Origin: Desulfosarcina sp.
GTDB lineage: Bacteria; Desulfobacterota; Desulfobacteria; Desulfobacterales; Desulfosarcinaceae
Reading direction: 5' to 3'
Length of the DNA stretch: 6,884 bases
Assembly (NCBI GenBank): GCA_018224455.1
Contig: JAGTUY010000333.1
Span: 1-6,884 of the forward strand
Position 1 is the first letter of the stretch. The number at the start of each line of letters is the position of its first letter. Shown piece by piece: positions 1-6,284 of the stretch. The notes under the pieces were generated by a model that was not told the origin of the DNA, searched no databases, and worked only from the letters and a program-made list of their open reading frames with translations. Position numbers and translations under genes: made by a program.

Positions 1-61
1 AGCAATCTCGTTCTCGGATCTTGCGATTTAGGACGAACGACTGATTGTTAGAAAAGACAAC

Positions 62-98
62 CTAAAATTGACCCCCTGCGACAACCCAATTTTGACCC
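62..98 (+). repeat. IS21 left terminal repeats L1 and L2
   Basis: Two related motifs are arranged in tandem. L1 is CTAAAATTGACCCCCT (62-77) and L2 is GACAACCCAATTTTGACCC (80-98), 2 bases apart. L1 matches the inverted copy at the other end at 15 of 16 positions, and L2 matches at 16 of 19. In the IS21 family such multiple terminal repeats are binding sites for IstA. Confidence 0.8.
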
Positions 99-170
99 CC
101 CTAAAGTTCAGTTAAAAGACACCTGTTAGCCTTAGAGTATTCCTTTTATAAAGGGTTAATGCATCTTCTT

Positions 171-223
171 CGGAATGGGAGGGGCTGGAGGGAGCGTAGC
201 GACCGGAAGCCCCTCCCATTCCG
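171..223. repeat. Perfect 16-bp inverted repeat forming a strong stem-loop
   Basis: The arms CGGAATGGGAGGGGCT (171-186) and AGCCCCTCCCATTCCG (208-223) are perfectly complementary around a 21-base loop that contains GAGCGTAGCGACC. The hairpin lies 18 bases after the stop of the third IS ORF, between that gene and the left end of the element. No T-run follows on either strand, so it is not a textbook terminator. It could still stop or stabilise the istA-istB-orf transcript, or it could be an inserted REP-like palindrome. The structure is certain but the role is not. Confidence 0.75.
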
Positions 224-241
224 GGCCTCGATAATCTATAA

Positions 242-493
242 TCAATCTTGTTCTCGTAACAGGTCTAAGGCTTTTTGTTCAGCATTGCCGATGTCTGCCC
301 TGGATACGTCACCAATCAAAATCGGATGCGTATATCCGGTTTCCTGGATTAGAAGTCCGCCAAAACCATCTGCGATTCTATAAATATCAGACGTTTCACT
401 ATCGTCAAACCATGTCGTATTTTCGGGAGTTAACTCAAAACGGACTGTCTCTAACCTTCCCTTTAAGGTATTGTATATTGTAAGTTCATTCAC
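242..493 (-). CDS. Small acidic protein of unknown function, coupled to istB
   Basis: This 83-residue protein belongs to no family I recognise. It begins MNELTIYNTL and is acidic: I count 16 Asp/Glu against 7 Lys/Arg. It has no signal peptide, membrane segment or Cys pair. Short hydrophobic runs (GGLLIQ about 45-50, HPILIGDV about 56-63) suggest a small folded beta-rich protein. The start is a GTG at 493-491 that overlaps the istB TGA as GTGA. A near-perfect ribosome site (AAGGAGGA, 501-508) lies 7 bases upstream within the last istB codons. The gene is therefore built into the istA-istB operon and lies inside the terminal repeats. It could modulate transposition or be a passenger. Its acidity could fit a DNA-mimic or regulatory role, but that is speculation. 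It is very probably translated. Confidence 0.75.
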   Translation of the reverse strand: MNELTIYNTLKGRLETVRFELTPENTTWFDDSETSDIYRIADGFGGLLIQETGYTHPILIGDVSRADIGNAEQKALDLLREQD

Positions 494-1254
494 TTAGAGT
501 TCCTCCTTTTATTTTTTAACGTTTCTTTTAATCGATAGCTTTCCCAGGTGCAGTTGATTATGTGGGCCTTATGCGTAATGCGGTCCAGTAACGCTCCGGT
601 AAGGTTGGGATCGCCAAATATCTGGGTCCAGTCGCCAAAGCCCATGTTGGTGGTAATGATCACCGGTCTTTTCTCATGGCGCTCGGCAAGCACCTGAAAG
701 AGCAGTTCGGCGCCTTCTTTGGAAAACGGTACATACCCAAGTTCGTCGATGATCAGTAAACCATAACCGGCATAACGTTTGATCACCCGGCTGAGAATCT
801 TTTCATCTCTTGCTTCGATCAGTTCATTGGCAAGACCGCATCCGGTCACAAACCGGGTTCGATATCCTGACGTGCAGGCTTCCATCCCCAATGCCGTGGC
901 CAGGTGCGTTTTACCGGTTCCGCTTTTGCCTAAAAATATGACATTGCGCTTTTCTTCGATATATTCACCGGTCGTAAGTTCTTGAATGTATCGGACATCA
1001 AGATCCGTAGCCGCCTCAAAATCAAAGGTCTCAAGCGGTTTAAGCAAAGGGAAGCCGGCCTCTTTGATTCTTCTTTTACGACCGTTTTCCCTACGGACCT
1101 GAACCTCGATCTCGGTCAGGTTCAACAAAAACTCCTCATAGGCGATTTTGCCCTCCTTGGCCTGGCGCAGCTTCGCCGATAGATTCTGGATCATCGTGGA
1201 AAGACTCAGCAGCTTCAAATTATCAAGGAGCATCGCATTCATTGCCGCATTCAT
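490..1254 (-). CDS. istB: IS21 helper ATPase IstB
   Basis: AAA+ ATPase of the IstB/DnaC type. In the IS21 family it binds target DNA, oligomerises with ATP and activates the IstA transposase for strand transfer. At 254 residues it is the usual full length. The N-terminal helical IstB domain spans about 1-75. Walker A is GKSGTGKT (109-116) and Walker B is LLIIDE (166-171). A sensor-1 Asn lies in ITTN (about 203) and an arginine-finger candidate in LLDRITHKAHII (Arg225). The ATG at 1254 overlaps the istA stop as ATGA. The ribosome site before it is weak (GGTGA), so expression probably depends on coupling to istA. No disruption is seen. Confidence 0.95.
   Translation of the reverse strand: MNAAMNAMLLDNLKLLSLSTMIQNLSAKLRQAKEGKIAYEEFLLNLTEIEVQVRRENGRKRRIKEAGFPLLKPLETFDFEAATDLDVRYIQELTTGEYIEEKRNVIFLGKSGTGKTHLATALGMEACTSGYRTRFVTGCGLANELIEARDEKILSRVIKRYAGYGLLIIDELGYVPFSKEGAELLFQVLAERHEKRPVIITTNMGFGDWTQIFGDPNLTGALLDRITHKAHIINCTWESYRLKETLKNKRRNSK
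501..508 (-). promoter_or_regulatory. Ribosome binding site for the third IS ORF
   Basis: AAGGAGGA on the minus strand, 7 bases before the GTG start at 493. It is embedded in the last codons of istB (encoding R-R-N). It fixes the start of the small ORF and indicates termination-reinitiation coupling with istB. Confidence 0.75.
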
Positions 1255-2753
1255 AGGTCACCGCCGATCTGCCCGTAAACAGACACATCGGCCGGAGCAA
1301 GCCGGGGCCAGTTGGGTACGCCTGCAACCGGCTGACCACATGATCGGGTGGCACTGCATAATATGTATTCAACCGCGGCACTGGAACCGATATCAGCGGC
1401 AAGCGCAAGATTGACGGCGGTCTCGATCTCACTTGCGGTAAATTGTTTGTAGAGCATTAATACCGATATGAAATCTTTGATCCCATTCGTGTTTCCCTGC
1501 TTGCTGCGAAAACGTTCCAACAGCTTCTCCAGACACAGGGGCCAGCGCTTTCTCCATTCAACGATCGGACGCGCGGTATCAAACGCTTGCGGTCGCTGCT
1601 GGATCAGTTCCAAATAATGCTCGGGATCGAGGCACCACTGATTGTTGTTATACAGCCGGTGGTGGGTGGCGATTCGCCTCGATCCGTAATAGATGTCAAC
1701 CTGGTCAACCTGCAAGATCGCCTTTACTTTTACATGGGTGTAACGGGTCGGAACCGAATAATGATTCTTGTCCACGATGGCGGTGGCATATTTGTCAACC
1801 TTGGGAGAACAAATCTCCATGTTACTGAACGGGACATCGGGAAGCTCGATCAGGTGGCTCCTTTCCGCTTCATAAAGTTCATTGACGCTTTGCTCTCGGG
1901 TGGCCATCCGGTGCTCACCATAGGCCATACATTCTTCAAGCAGTCTCTCATTTAACGCCTCAAGCGACTCGGCGTGGGGTACCGGAACCATATAGTTGCG
2001 ACGGGCATAGCCCACAAGCCCCTCAACCCCCCCCTTTTCGTGTCCCGCTCCGGGGTTGCAAAATCGCGGGGTAAAATTGTAATAGCCCACAAACTTGTCA
2101 TAGCTTTGTTGCAAATCGCGTTTCTTCCCAAGGTAGACCCGTTGAACCGCCGTGGTCAGGTTGTCGTAAATCAATACGGGAAAGACGCCGCCGAAAAAGG
2201 AAAAGGCCTGTATATGGCCGTCAAACAGCGCCTGCTGACGCTCGCAAGGATAACAGCGGACAAAGTGCTTACCGGAATATTTTGACCGCATGCAGAAATG
2301 CTTGAGCTTGACGGATTGACCGTCGATAACCGCGTGGCAGCTGCCCCAATCGACCTCAGCTTCACCGCCAATGGTGGGCTCACACGGGATGAAGGCTTGC
2401 TGTCCGCATAATCCGAGCCTCAATTTAGCTTCCTTCACATACTTTCTTACCGTCGTCTCGGCACCGCAAAAGCCATGCTCCCGTTTTAACCGGCGATAAA
2501 TCCGAATGGCCGTATGCCGCTGTTTTTTGGGCTGGGTCTTGTCATCTGTGAGCCACTTATCGATGATCTTCACATAAGGCCCCAGCACTGGATATGGCTG
2601 GCTGGTTCGTGACCGGTAACCGCAATATTCACCCCGAAGCACTTTCTTGATCGTGTTCTTCGAATGGCCGGTCTCCTTGGCAATTTGCATCACTGATTTG
2701 CCATAAACCCGATTCGCTATCCGTATGTATCCATATTGATCCACCTTTAGCAT
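1251..2753 (-). CDS. istA: IS21-family transposase IstA
   Basis: DDE transposase/integrase (rve fold) that cuts and joins the element ends, working with IstB. The protein is 500 residues, normal for IstA. A helix-turn-helix of the IS21 type is seen at about 20-41 (VMQIAKETGHSKNTIKKVLR). The catalytic residues are Asp135 (EVDWG), Asp197 (IYDNL) and Glu244 (KGGVEG). The C-terminal part (about 310-370) fits the beta-barrel domain found after the core. The start ATG at 2753 follows AGAGGAG and AAGGAG within 20 bases. The stop overlaps the istB start by 4 bases. The frame is intact and the triad is complete, so the protein looks functional. Confidence 0.95.
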   Translation of the reverse strand: MLKVDQYGYIRIANRVYGKSVMQIAKETGHSKNTIKKVLRGEYCGYRSRTSQPYPVLGPYVKIIDKWLTDDKTQPKKQRHTAIRIYRRLKREHGFCGAETTVRKYVKEAKLRLGLCGQQAFIPCEPTIGGEAEVDWGSCHAVIDGQSVKLKHFCMRSKYSGKHFVRCYPCERQQALFDGHIQAFSFFGGVFPVLIYDNLTTAVQRVYLGKKRDLQQSYDKFVGYYNFTPRFCNPGAGHEKGGVEGLVGYARRNYMVPVPHAESLEALNERLLEECMAYGEHRMATREQSVNELYEAERSHLIELPDVPFSNMEICSPKVDKYATAIVDKNHYSVPTRYTHVKVKAILQVDQVDIYYGSRRIATHHRLYNNNQWCLDPEHYLELIQQRPQAFDTARPIVEWRKRWPLCLEKLLERFRSKQGNTNGIKDFISVLMLYKQFTASEIETAVNLALAADIGSSAAVEYILCSATRSCGQPVAGVPNWPRLAPADVSVYGQIGGDL

Positions 2754-2819
2754 TCTCCTTTCTCCTCTGGTTGTTGGATTTAATTGCCGCTTATCCTTAC
2801 CAGAGGATTGCGTTTGGGT

Positions 2820-2866
2820 GGGTCAATTTTCGGTTGTCGTTTTGCCCTTTAGGGGGTCAGTTTTAG
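2820..2866 (-). repeat. IS21 right terminal repeats R1 and R2
   Basis: Read on the minus strand, R1 is CTAAAACTGACCCCCT (2866-2851) and R2 is GACAACCGAAAATTGACCC (2838-2820), 12 bases apart. They are inverted copies of L1 and L2 at the left end. They lie upstream of istA, where IstA binding could also repress its own transcription, although that is inference. Confidence 0.8.
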
Positions 2867-2952
2867 ATTAGCGAAACTTGTTGATTTTCGCATTATTTGG
2901 ACTAATTTTTCCTGAATATTTTGAACATATTTAGCAGTTTTCAAATTACATA

Positions 2953-2983
2953 GACGGGGGCTGTTTTTTTCCCAACCCCCATC
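2953..2983 (-). terminator. Possible terminator after the ExeA-like ATPase gene
   Basis: On the minus strand GATGGGGG and CCCCCGTC can pair over 8 bp (one U-G wobble) around a 15-base loop, 13 bases after the stop codon at 2996. The pairing works on the minus-strand RNA, whereas the plus strand has a C-A mismatch at the wobble position. No good U-tract follows, so this is a weak call. Confidence 0.35.
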
Positions 2984-2995
2984 CTTTTTCTCATG

Positions 2996-3802
2996 TCAGA
3001 ATATCTCGGTCGCCGCCCGCCGAACATGCTCGGCGGTAACCGCCGTAGACTGCTCACCGGCAGCGGCAATCAACGCTCCACGCGCCAGATGATTGGCTTT
3101 TCTCAATAGCCCTCCCGATCCTTGATGGATAGCAGTTGTGGCCGCCTCTTCAAAAGGGGTGGTTTTGATTCCGGCCAGGTTCAGGTGGTGGGCCAGATAT
3201 CGATGCATTCCTTCCAGGTCGAGTCCTTCCAGGTGGCTTCGGGCAATCACCCGTGAAGCCAACGGTTCGGAACTGCGATAGGTCAATTTATCCACCAGAC
3301 TGGATTGTCCGGCCAGAAGCACGGGCAAAAAGTGCTTGGAGTCCTTTTCGAACTGACACAAGGTGTGCAGTTCGGCCAGCACCTCCAAACGCAGTAAGGA
3401 GGCCTCATCGATGGTCAGCACAGGTTTGATCTTCTTGTCTACGACCAGGCTGGTGATTTCCGTGCGTAGCAAGGTGGTCATGGCCGCTTTGGAACTGGAG
3501 GCCCGGGCCAACCCCATTTCAAAAGCGACTTGCCGGTACAACTCCAGAATGGAGCCGCTGGTGGCCACCACATAAAGAGGCTTGTACTCGGCCGGGTGCA
3601 GCGTCGTTTGGGCATACCGCAGGGCTGTGGACTTGCCGGAACCGATTTCACCGGTGACCACGGCGATGCCGCCGATGCGAACAACGTAATCAAATCGGCT
3701 GGCCACGCCGGACAACTCATCGGTTTTCAGAATCTCGTTCGGGTTCAGATCCGCCTTGAAGGGCTCTTTTTCGAGGCCGAAGAAATGCCGGTAGTTGATC
3801 AT
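2996..3802 (-). CDS. ExeA/TniB/TnsC-like AAA ATPase, transposition helper
   Basis: AAA ATPase of the ExeA-type family that accompanies rve transposases. By analogy with MuB and TnsC it should bind target DNA with ATP and recruit or activate the transposase, not act in secretion. The N-terminus NYRHFFGLEKEPF is typical of the family. Numbered from the ATG at 3802 (268 residues), Walker A is GEIGSGKST (51-59) and Walker B is VLTIDEAS (128-135, Asp132/Glu133). A sensor-1 region lies in LLAGQSSL (about 162-169), arginine-finger candidates in SRVIAR (about 183-188) and a sensor-2 Arg in GGLLRKANHLA (about 234). A GTG at 3805 is in frame, but AAAGGAG (3808-3814) is 2 bases from GTG and 5 bases from the ATG. 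The ATG, joined to the transposase stop as TGATG, is therefore the better start. Confidence 0.9.
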   Translation of the reverse strand: MINYRHFFGLEKEPFKADLNPNEILKTDELSGVASRFDYVVRIGGIAVVTGEIGSGKSTALRYAQTTLHPAEYKPLYVVATSGSILELYRQVAFEMGLARASSSKAAMTTLLRTEITSLVVDKKIKPVLTIDEASLLRLEVLAELHTLCQFEKDSKHFLPVLLAGQSSLVDKLTYRSSEPLASRVIARSHLEGLDLEGMHRYLAHHLNLAGIKTTPFEEAATTAIHQGSGGLLRKANHLARGALIAAAGEQSTAVTAEHVRRAATEIF

Positions 3803-5097
3803 CACCGCTCCTTTCCGAACAGATTGCCGCCGCGATAGTGTTGTACCGGGGTGCTGCTGACAATTTGCGTATGGTGGTTCTTATCGCGCTTGACCCGGCA
3901 ATTGACATGCAACTGAACCGGTCGAGCCATGCCATAAGATCGTTGTTTAAAGATGACCTCCACTTGGTCGGGACGATGGTTATGATAGAGCAGTTCGACC
4001 TGCCGGCCGATCAGGGCCACCGGCGCTTCGAACAGTTGGCCGTCAAGCGTGATTGTGCGGTCTTTGGCGACTGTGCGCCGGATCCGTTGTCTGAAGTGAT
4101 CGCTCAGGTTGTCGGGCGCCGGTCGCAAACACTTCAGGTTGTCGGTAAACCGGGCAAACGGTGTTTGGCCGGTTCCCCCGTGTTGGCGCTGGTGGTAGAC
4201 CTGGTTGAGCCAGACCTCGAACGCAGCGTTGAGTTCGATGAGCGTGCGGCCCTTGAAGCTGAACATAAAATCGTTGCGTACGGTCCTGAAGAATCGCTCA
4301 ATTTTCCCCTTGCCCTGGGGCTGGTAAGGTTTGGCGTGGATCAGGGCGATACCCAGGCTGGCGGTCACATGCTCCAGGTGACGACTGCGGAACGCCGGAC
4401 CGTTGTCCACATACAATTTGCGGGGCAGGCCCCTTTTTGAAAGTGCATGTTCCAGGCAATCCAGATAGCAGGCCAGGTTTTCGGACAGATAAAACTGACC
4501 ATGGGTGATCAGCCGGGAATGGTCGTCGATAATGGCGATCAGGTACGATTTGCGATTTTTCCCGTCGACGCGGATCTGACACCCGTGCATGACATCGCTT
4601 TGCCACAGATCGTTGGGCAGCTCGGCCTCGAACTTTCTGCGATCGACCGGCTTCATGGCCGATGGTCCGGTAAGATCGTGGCGGCGCAAAAGGCGATAGA
4701 CCGTCGACGGGCTCAGCTTCGTCCACGGCACGACCAGGCGGCGGCGGTGCATCTGTTGGATCAACTGTTTGATCGTGACCTTGGGCAGTTCCCGCCGCAA
4801 TTGGATGAGGGCCAGGGCGGTGTCCTGATCCAATGCCCGGCTTTTCCCCCGGTCCGAACGCGCGGCCGGATACAATGCTTCCAGACGGCCGTTGCTGTTT
4901 TTGTAAACCCGCATCCAGCGCAACATCGTCGACCGGCTGATCCGGGTTTTGTTGGAAAAGGGGATCTGCCATTTGCGGGTGCACTTGTCCCGGAGCACCT
5001 GCTCCTGTTCGCCGGAAGCCAGTTGAACGCCGTTGACCAGATCGCAGATCACCCCGAAACGAAAGGCGGCTACCTGCTTTTTCTCATCTTCTGTCAT
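3802..5097 (-). CDS. Mu/TnsB/TniA-like DDE transposase
   Basis: 431-residue rve-fold transposase that should carry out DNA cleavage and strand transfer for this element. The N-terminal part has helix-turn-helix-like segments (about 50-65, ISRSTMLRWMRVYK; about 105-140, with LSPSTVYRLLRRH). The catalytic triad is Asp168 (WQSDVMHG), Asp231 (YVDNGPAF) and Glu267 (KGKIERFF). Exactly 35 residues separate the second Asp from the Glu. A basic C-terminal region (about 336-400, with TITLDGQLFEAPVALIGRQV) matches the Mu-type beta-barrel domain. The ATG at 5097 has AAAGGAGGA (5102-5110) 4 bases upstream. The stop is fused to the ATPase start, as expected for proteins that act together. No frameshift or missing catalytic residue is seen. 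Confidence 0.93.
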   Translation of the reverse strand: MTEDEKKQVAAFRFGVICDLVNGVQLASGEQEQVLRDKCTRKWQIPFSNKTRISRSTMLRWMRVYKNSNGRLEALYPAARSDRGKSRALDQDTALALIQLRRELPKVTIKQLIQQMHRRRLVVPWTKLSPSTVYRLLRRHDLTGPSAMKPVDRRKFEAELPNDLWQSDVMHGCQIRVDGKNRKSYLIAIIDDHSRLITHGQFYLSENLACYLDCLEHALSKRGLPRKLYVDNGPAFRSRHLEHVTASLGIALIHAKPYQPQGKGKIERFFRTVRNDFMFSFKGRTLIELNAAFEVWLNQVYHQRQHGGTGQTPFARFTDNLKCLRPAPDNLSDHFRQRIRRTVAKDRTITLDGQLFEAPVALIGRQVELLYHNHRPDQVEVIFKQRSYGMARPVQLHVNCRVKRDKNHHTQIVSSTPVQHYRGGNLFGKER

Positions 5098-5101
5098 AAA
5101 A

Positions 5102-5110
5102 TCCTCCTTT
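5102..5110 (-). promoter_or_regulatory. Ribosome binding site of the transposase gene
   Basis: AAAGGAGGA on the minus strand, 4 bases before the ATG at 5097. It is far stronger than anything seen before the upstream zinc-ribbon gene, so the transposase can be translated independently of it. Confidence 0.7.
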
Positions 5111-5200
5111 TTAGGGTTTGGAGGACCGCTTTACGACAGATTGGGATGCCCGGCCACGGCAGCCTTCGGTAGGGTGCGTAAAAACGAGAATCGAGCCTGA

Positions 5201-5647
5201 TTAAACGGAACTGGCGACTGGTACATAACCCCGCGCAATCAAGCACTCGAACCCGTCGAGCAACCGGCCACGCCAGTGAATGCCCAGACGAGCCATCACG
5301 TTGCGGGTGAGTCCGTTTAGCCAGTGCCGCTGACGGCTTACCGATATGCCCGACAGATAGCGATCACCGGTAAGCCGCCTTGTCAGACTGGAGCGGATTG
5401 TCGCGATGGATGCCTGGAAACGACGAAAGAATCCTTCTGGCTTCAGCCGGATGACGCATCCGCAGTGGGGACAGCGATAACGACGCAGAAACACCCCACC
5501 GGATAAATCATCGAAGTAGGCCAATACGAAACCGTGCCCCCACAGACCGCCGGCACTGCACTGCGGACAGGTGTCGGGGCGCGGCCAAGGATAATTTCTC
5601 TGATGCTTGAAAAGCTGCTTGAGATTGACGGCGACAGCGATTATCAT
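5201..5647 (-). CDS. Small zinc-ribbon protein of the transposon (possible DUF6431-type)
   Basis: 148-residue basic protein. Two CXXC pairs, C27PQC30 and C59PHC62 (with Cys64 next to them), form a likely zinc ribbon with the sequence RRYRCPHC before the second pair. The remainder (about 70-125, with RRLTGDRYLSGISVSRQRHWLNGL) is rich in Arg and helical, with a helix-turn-helix-like look that suggests DNA binding. The overall pattern recalls small zinc-ribbon proteins (DUF6431-like) found next to rve transposases, but I cannot confirm that assignment. It is first in the cluster, 103 bases before the transposase gene. By position it is the candidate for end binding or target choice, the role TniQ has in Tn7-like elements. 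The ATG at 5647 is the only start available in frame before the upstream stop near 5725. No ribosome site is visible, which is odd for this window. Confidence 0.8.
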   Translation of the reverse strand: MIIAVAVNLKQLFKHQRNYPWPRPDTCPQCSAGGLWGHGFVLAYFDDLSGGVFLRRYRCPHCGCVIRLKPEGFFRRFQASIATIRSSLTRRLTGDRYLSGISVSRQRHWLNGLTRNVMARLGIHWRGRLLDGFECLIARGYVPVASSV

Positions 5648-5663
5648 AAGGCAAGTCTTTTGG

Positions 5664-5679
5664 GGGATCTGTCGATCCC
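5664..5679. repeat. Short stem-loop just upstream of the zinc-ribbon gene
   Basis: GGGATC-TGTC-GATCCC is a perfect 6-bp stem with a 4-base loop, 16 bases before the ATG at 5647, where a ribosome site would be expected to begin. It could limit translation of the first gene of the transposon. Confidence 0.5.
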
Positions 5680-5688
5680 GGTGTTTTC

Positions 5689-5720
5689 AGGGCGGATGGA
5701 GCCGCGAACTCCTCCGCCCT
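5689..5720. repeat. Strong 11-bp stem-loop in the leader of the transposon operon
   Basis: AGGGCGGA (5689-5696) pairs perfectly with TCCGCCCT (5713-5720). After a one-base bulge, GGA (5698-5700) pairs with TCC (5710-5712) around a 9-base loop. No clear T-run follows on the minus strand. On the plus strand the downstream bases are only moderately T-rich. It is likely a regulatory hairpin or half of a bidirectional transcription barrier. Confidence 0.55.
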
Positions 5721-5731
5721 ATTTCATTTGA

Positions 5732-5755
5732 ATAAAAAAGCCCCTTAACGAGGCT
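5732..5755 (-). terminator. Factor-independent terminator upstream of the transposon genes
   Basis: On the minus strand AGCCTC-GTTAA-GGGGCT forms a 6-bp stem (one U-G pair) followed at once by TTTTTT. It is oriented to stop transcripts coming from the right, before they reach the zinc-ribbon gene. No ORF ends directly before it, so it either belongs to a lost gene or shields the transposon from outside transcription. Confidence 0.75.
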
Positions 5756-5952
5756 CATTTAATTCGACCATCCCGGCTTGCCTGTCAATCCTGCGTGAAA
5801 AATTACCCCGATGCCCGGGTTAAAAATACTGACTCCCTACAGGGGTGTCAGGAATTTGGTTGGATAGCTGTGGGGTAGGACGGGTGATTGGATTGAAGCT
5901 GACAATCATGCAAGGAGAACGATACGACTATTATCTGCCACGCCTGGTCCAG
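5756..5952. other. Intergenic stretch with one small stem-loop
   Basis: No convincing gene lies here. CTGAC-T-CCC pairs with GGG-T-GTCAG at 5829-5851, giving a short imperfect hairpin with one T-T mismatch. A plus-strand frame ending at 5958 with codons MQGERYDYYLPRLVQI is only 16 residues from its ATG and has no usable ribosome site. It may be the tail of a lost gene. Confidence 0.4.
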
Positions 5953-5976
5953 ATTTAGTGATCGATCACACTAAAT
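5953..5976. repeat. Palindrome over the stop codon of the 109-residue gene
   Basis: ATTTAGTG (5953-5960) and CACTAAAT (5969-5976) are inverted copies. The centre also contains the perfect 12-bp palindrome GTGATCGATCAC (5958-5969). The stop codon of the small minus-strand gene falls inside it. It may act as a weak 3' stem-loop or a binding site. There is no U-tract. Confidence 0.5.
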
Positions 5977-6284
5977 TTTATACGATGGGGTAGGCCACGC
6001 TCCATCCTACCTAATTCGACATTAAGAACCTGACGAAATTCATCTACATTGATATCTAAGTAATTACAGATATTAACAAAGCTATTGATGCTCTCAAAAT
6101 CGTCTGCTGCTACCCAATATAGGGCTTGGTTTCTGTAAATTTCATGGTCACTTGAGGTAGGCTTAAAAATATCTTTAATTGCACGGTTTAGAATTGCAAC
6201 ATAAAGTGAACGGATGGATTCAGCCAATCTTCCAATGTCTGGATCGGGAATTAAATGATCGGAGGTGGGAGACGCATTGCTCAT
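5955..6284 (-). CDS. Small conserved-looking protein of unknown function
   Basis: 109-residue protein with no signal peptide or membrane segment. The central part reads ALYWVAADD (about 54-62), then SFVNICNYLDINVDEFRQVL (68-87). I recall small proteins, often near phage or island genes in Deltaproteobacteria, that share a similar pattern: Trp, Asp-Asp, then SFxxICxxL and a conserved Arg. Their function is unknown to me, and the match is from memory. The ATG at 6284 is the only good start. The ribosome site is weak (AAGAAGA, about 5 bases away). A TATATT about 55 bases upstream could belong to a promoter but has no clear -35 partner. Base use is more AT-rich than in the transposon genes, which suggests a different origin. 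Confidence 0.6.
   Translation of the reverse strand: MSNASPTSDHLIPDPDIGRLAESIRSLYVAILNRAIKDIFKPTSSDHEIYRNQALYWVAADDFESINSFVNICNYLDINVDEFRQVLNVELGRMERGLPHRIKFSVIDH

Larger units (their letters stand above)
46..2882 (-). mobile_element. IS21-family insertion sequence with a third coupled ORF
   Basis: The element carries istA and istB in their usual order with a 4-base ATGA overlap. They are bounded by inverted, duplicated terminal repeats (62-98 and 2820-2866) as in the IS21 family. A third ORF downstream of istB (242-493) is translationally coupled to it, which is not standard for IS21. All reading frames are intact, so the copy may be active. The exact tips are uncertain. A TG dinucleotide at 46-47 lies 16 bases outside the left repeat, and the right limit is set by symmetry. 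I could not find a convincing target-site duplication. Confidence 0.82.
2996..5755 (-). mobile_element. Three-gene Mu/Tn7-like transposon (zinc ribbon, DDE transposase, AAA ATPase)
   Basis: A D-D-35-E transposase with a Mu-type C-terminal region overlaps an ExeA/TniB-like ATPase gene. Both follow a small zinc-ribbon gene on the same strand. This pairing of transposase and AAA ATPase is the hallmark of Mu, Tn552, Tn5053 and Tn7 relatives. The limits given are those of the gene cluster plus its upstream terminator. The true transposon ends were not identified. A 9-base inverted match TAATTTTTC (2903-2911 and, reversed, 5797-5805) is the only candidate, and it is weak and A/T-rich. Confidence 0.65.

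Noticed and set aside
62..98. CRISPR-like or iteron array
   Set aside because: The repeated TGACCC motifs occur only as two pairs in inverted orientation at the two ends of the istA-istB unit, so they are IS21 terminal repeats.
2996..3802. Type II secretion ATPase ExeA
   Set aside because: The sequence resembles ExeA, but fusion of its start to a transposase stop and the absence of secretion genes point to a transposition helper.
3838..5172. Long plus-strand frames opposite the transposase
   Set aside because: They are antisense shadows of a gene with an intact catalytic triad. Their sequences are low in recognisable motifs and lack ribosome sites.
2903..5805. TAATTTTTC inverted pair as the ends of the second transposon
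   Set aside because: It is only 9 bases and A/T-rich, with poor similarity beyond it, so a chance match is likely.
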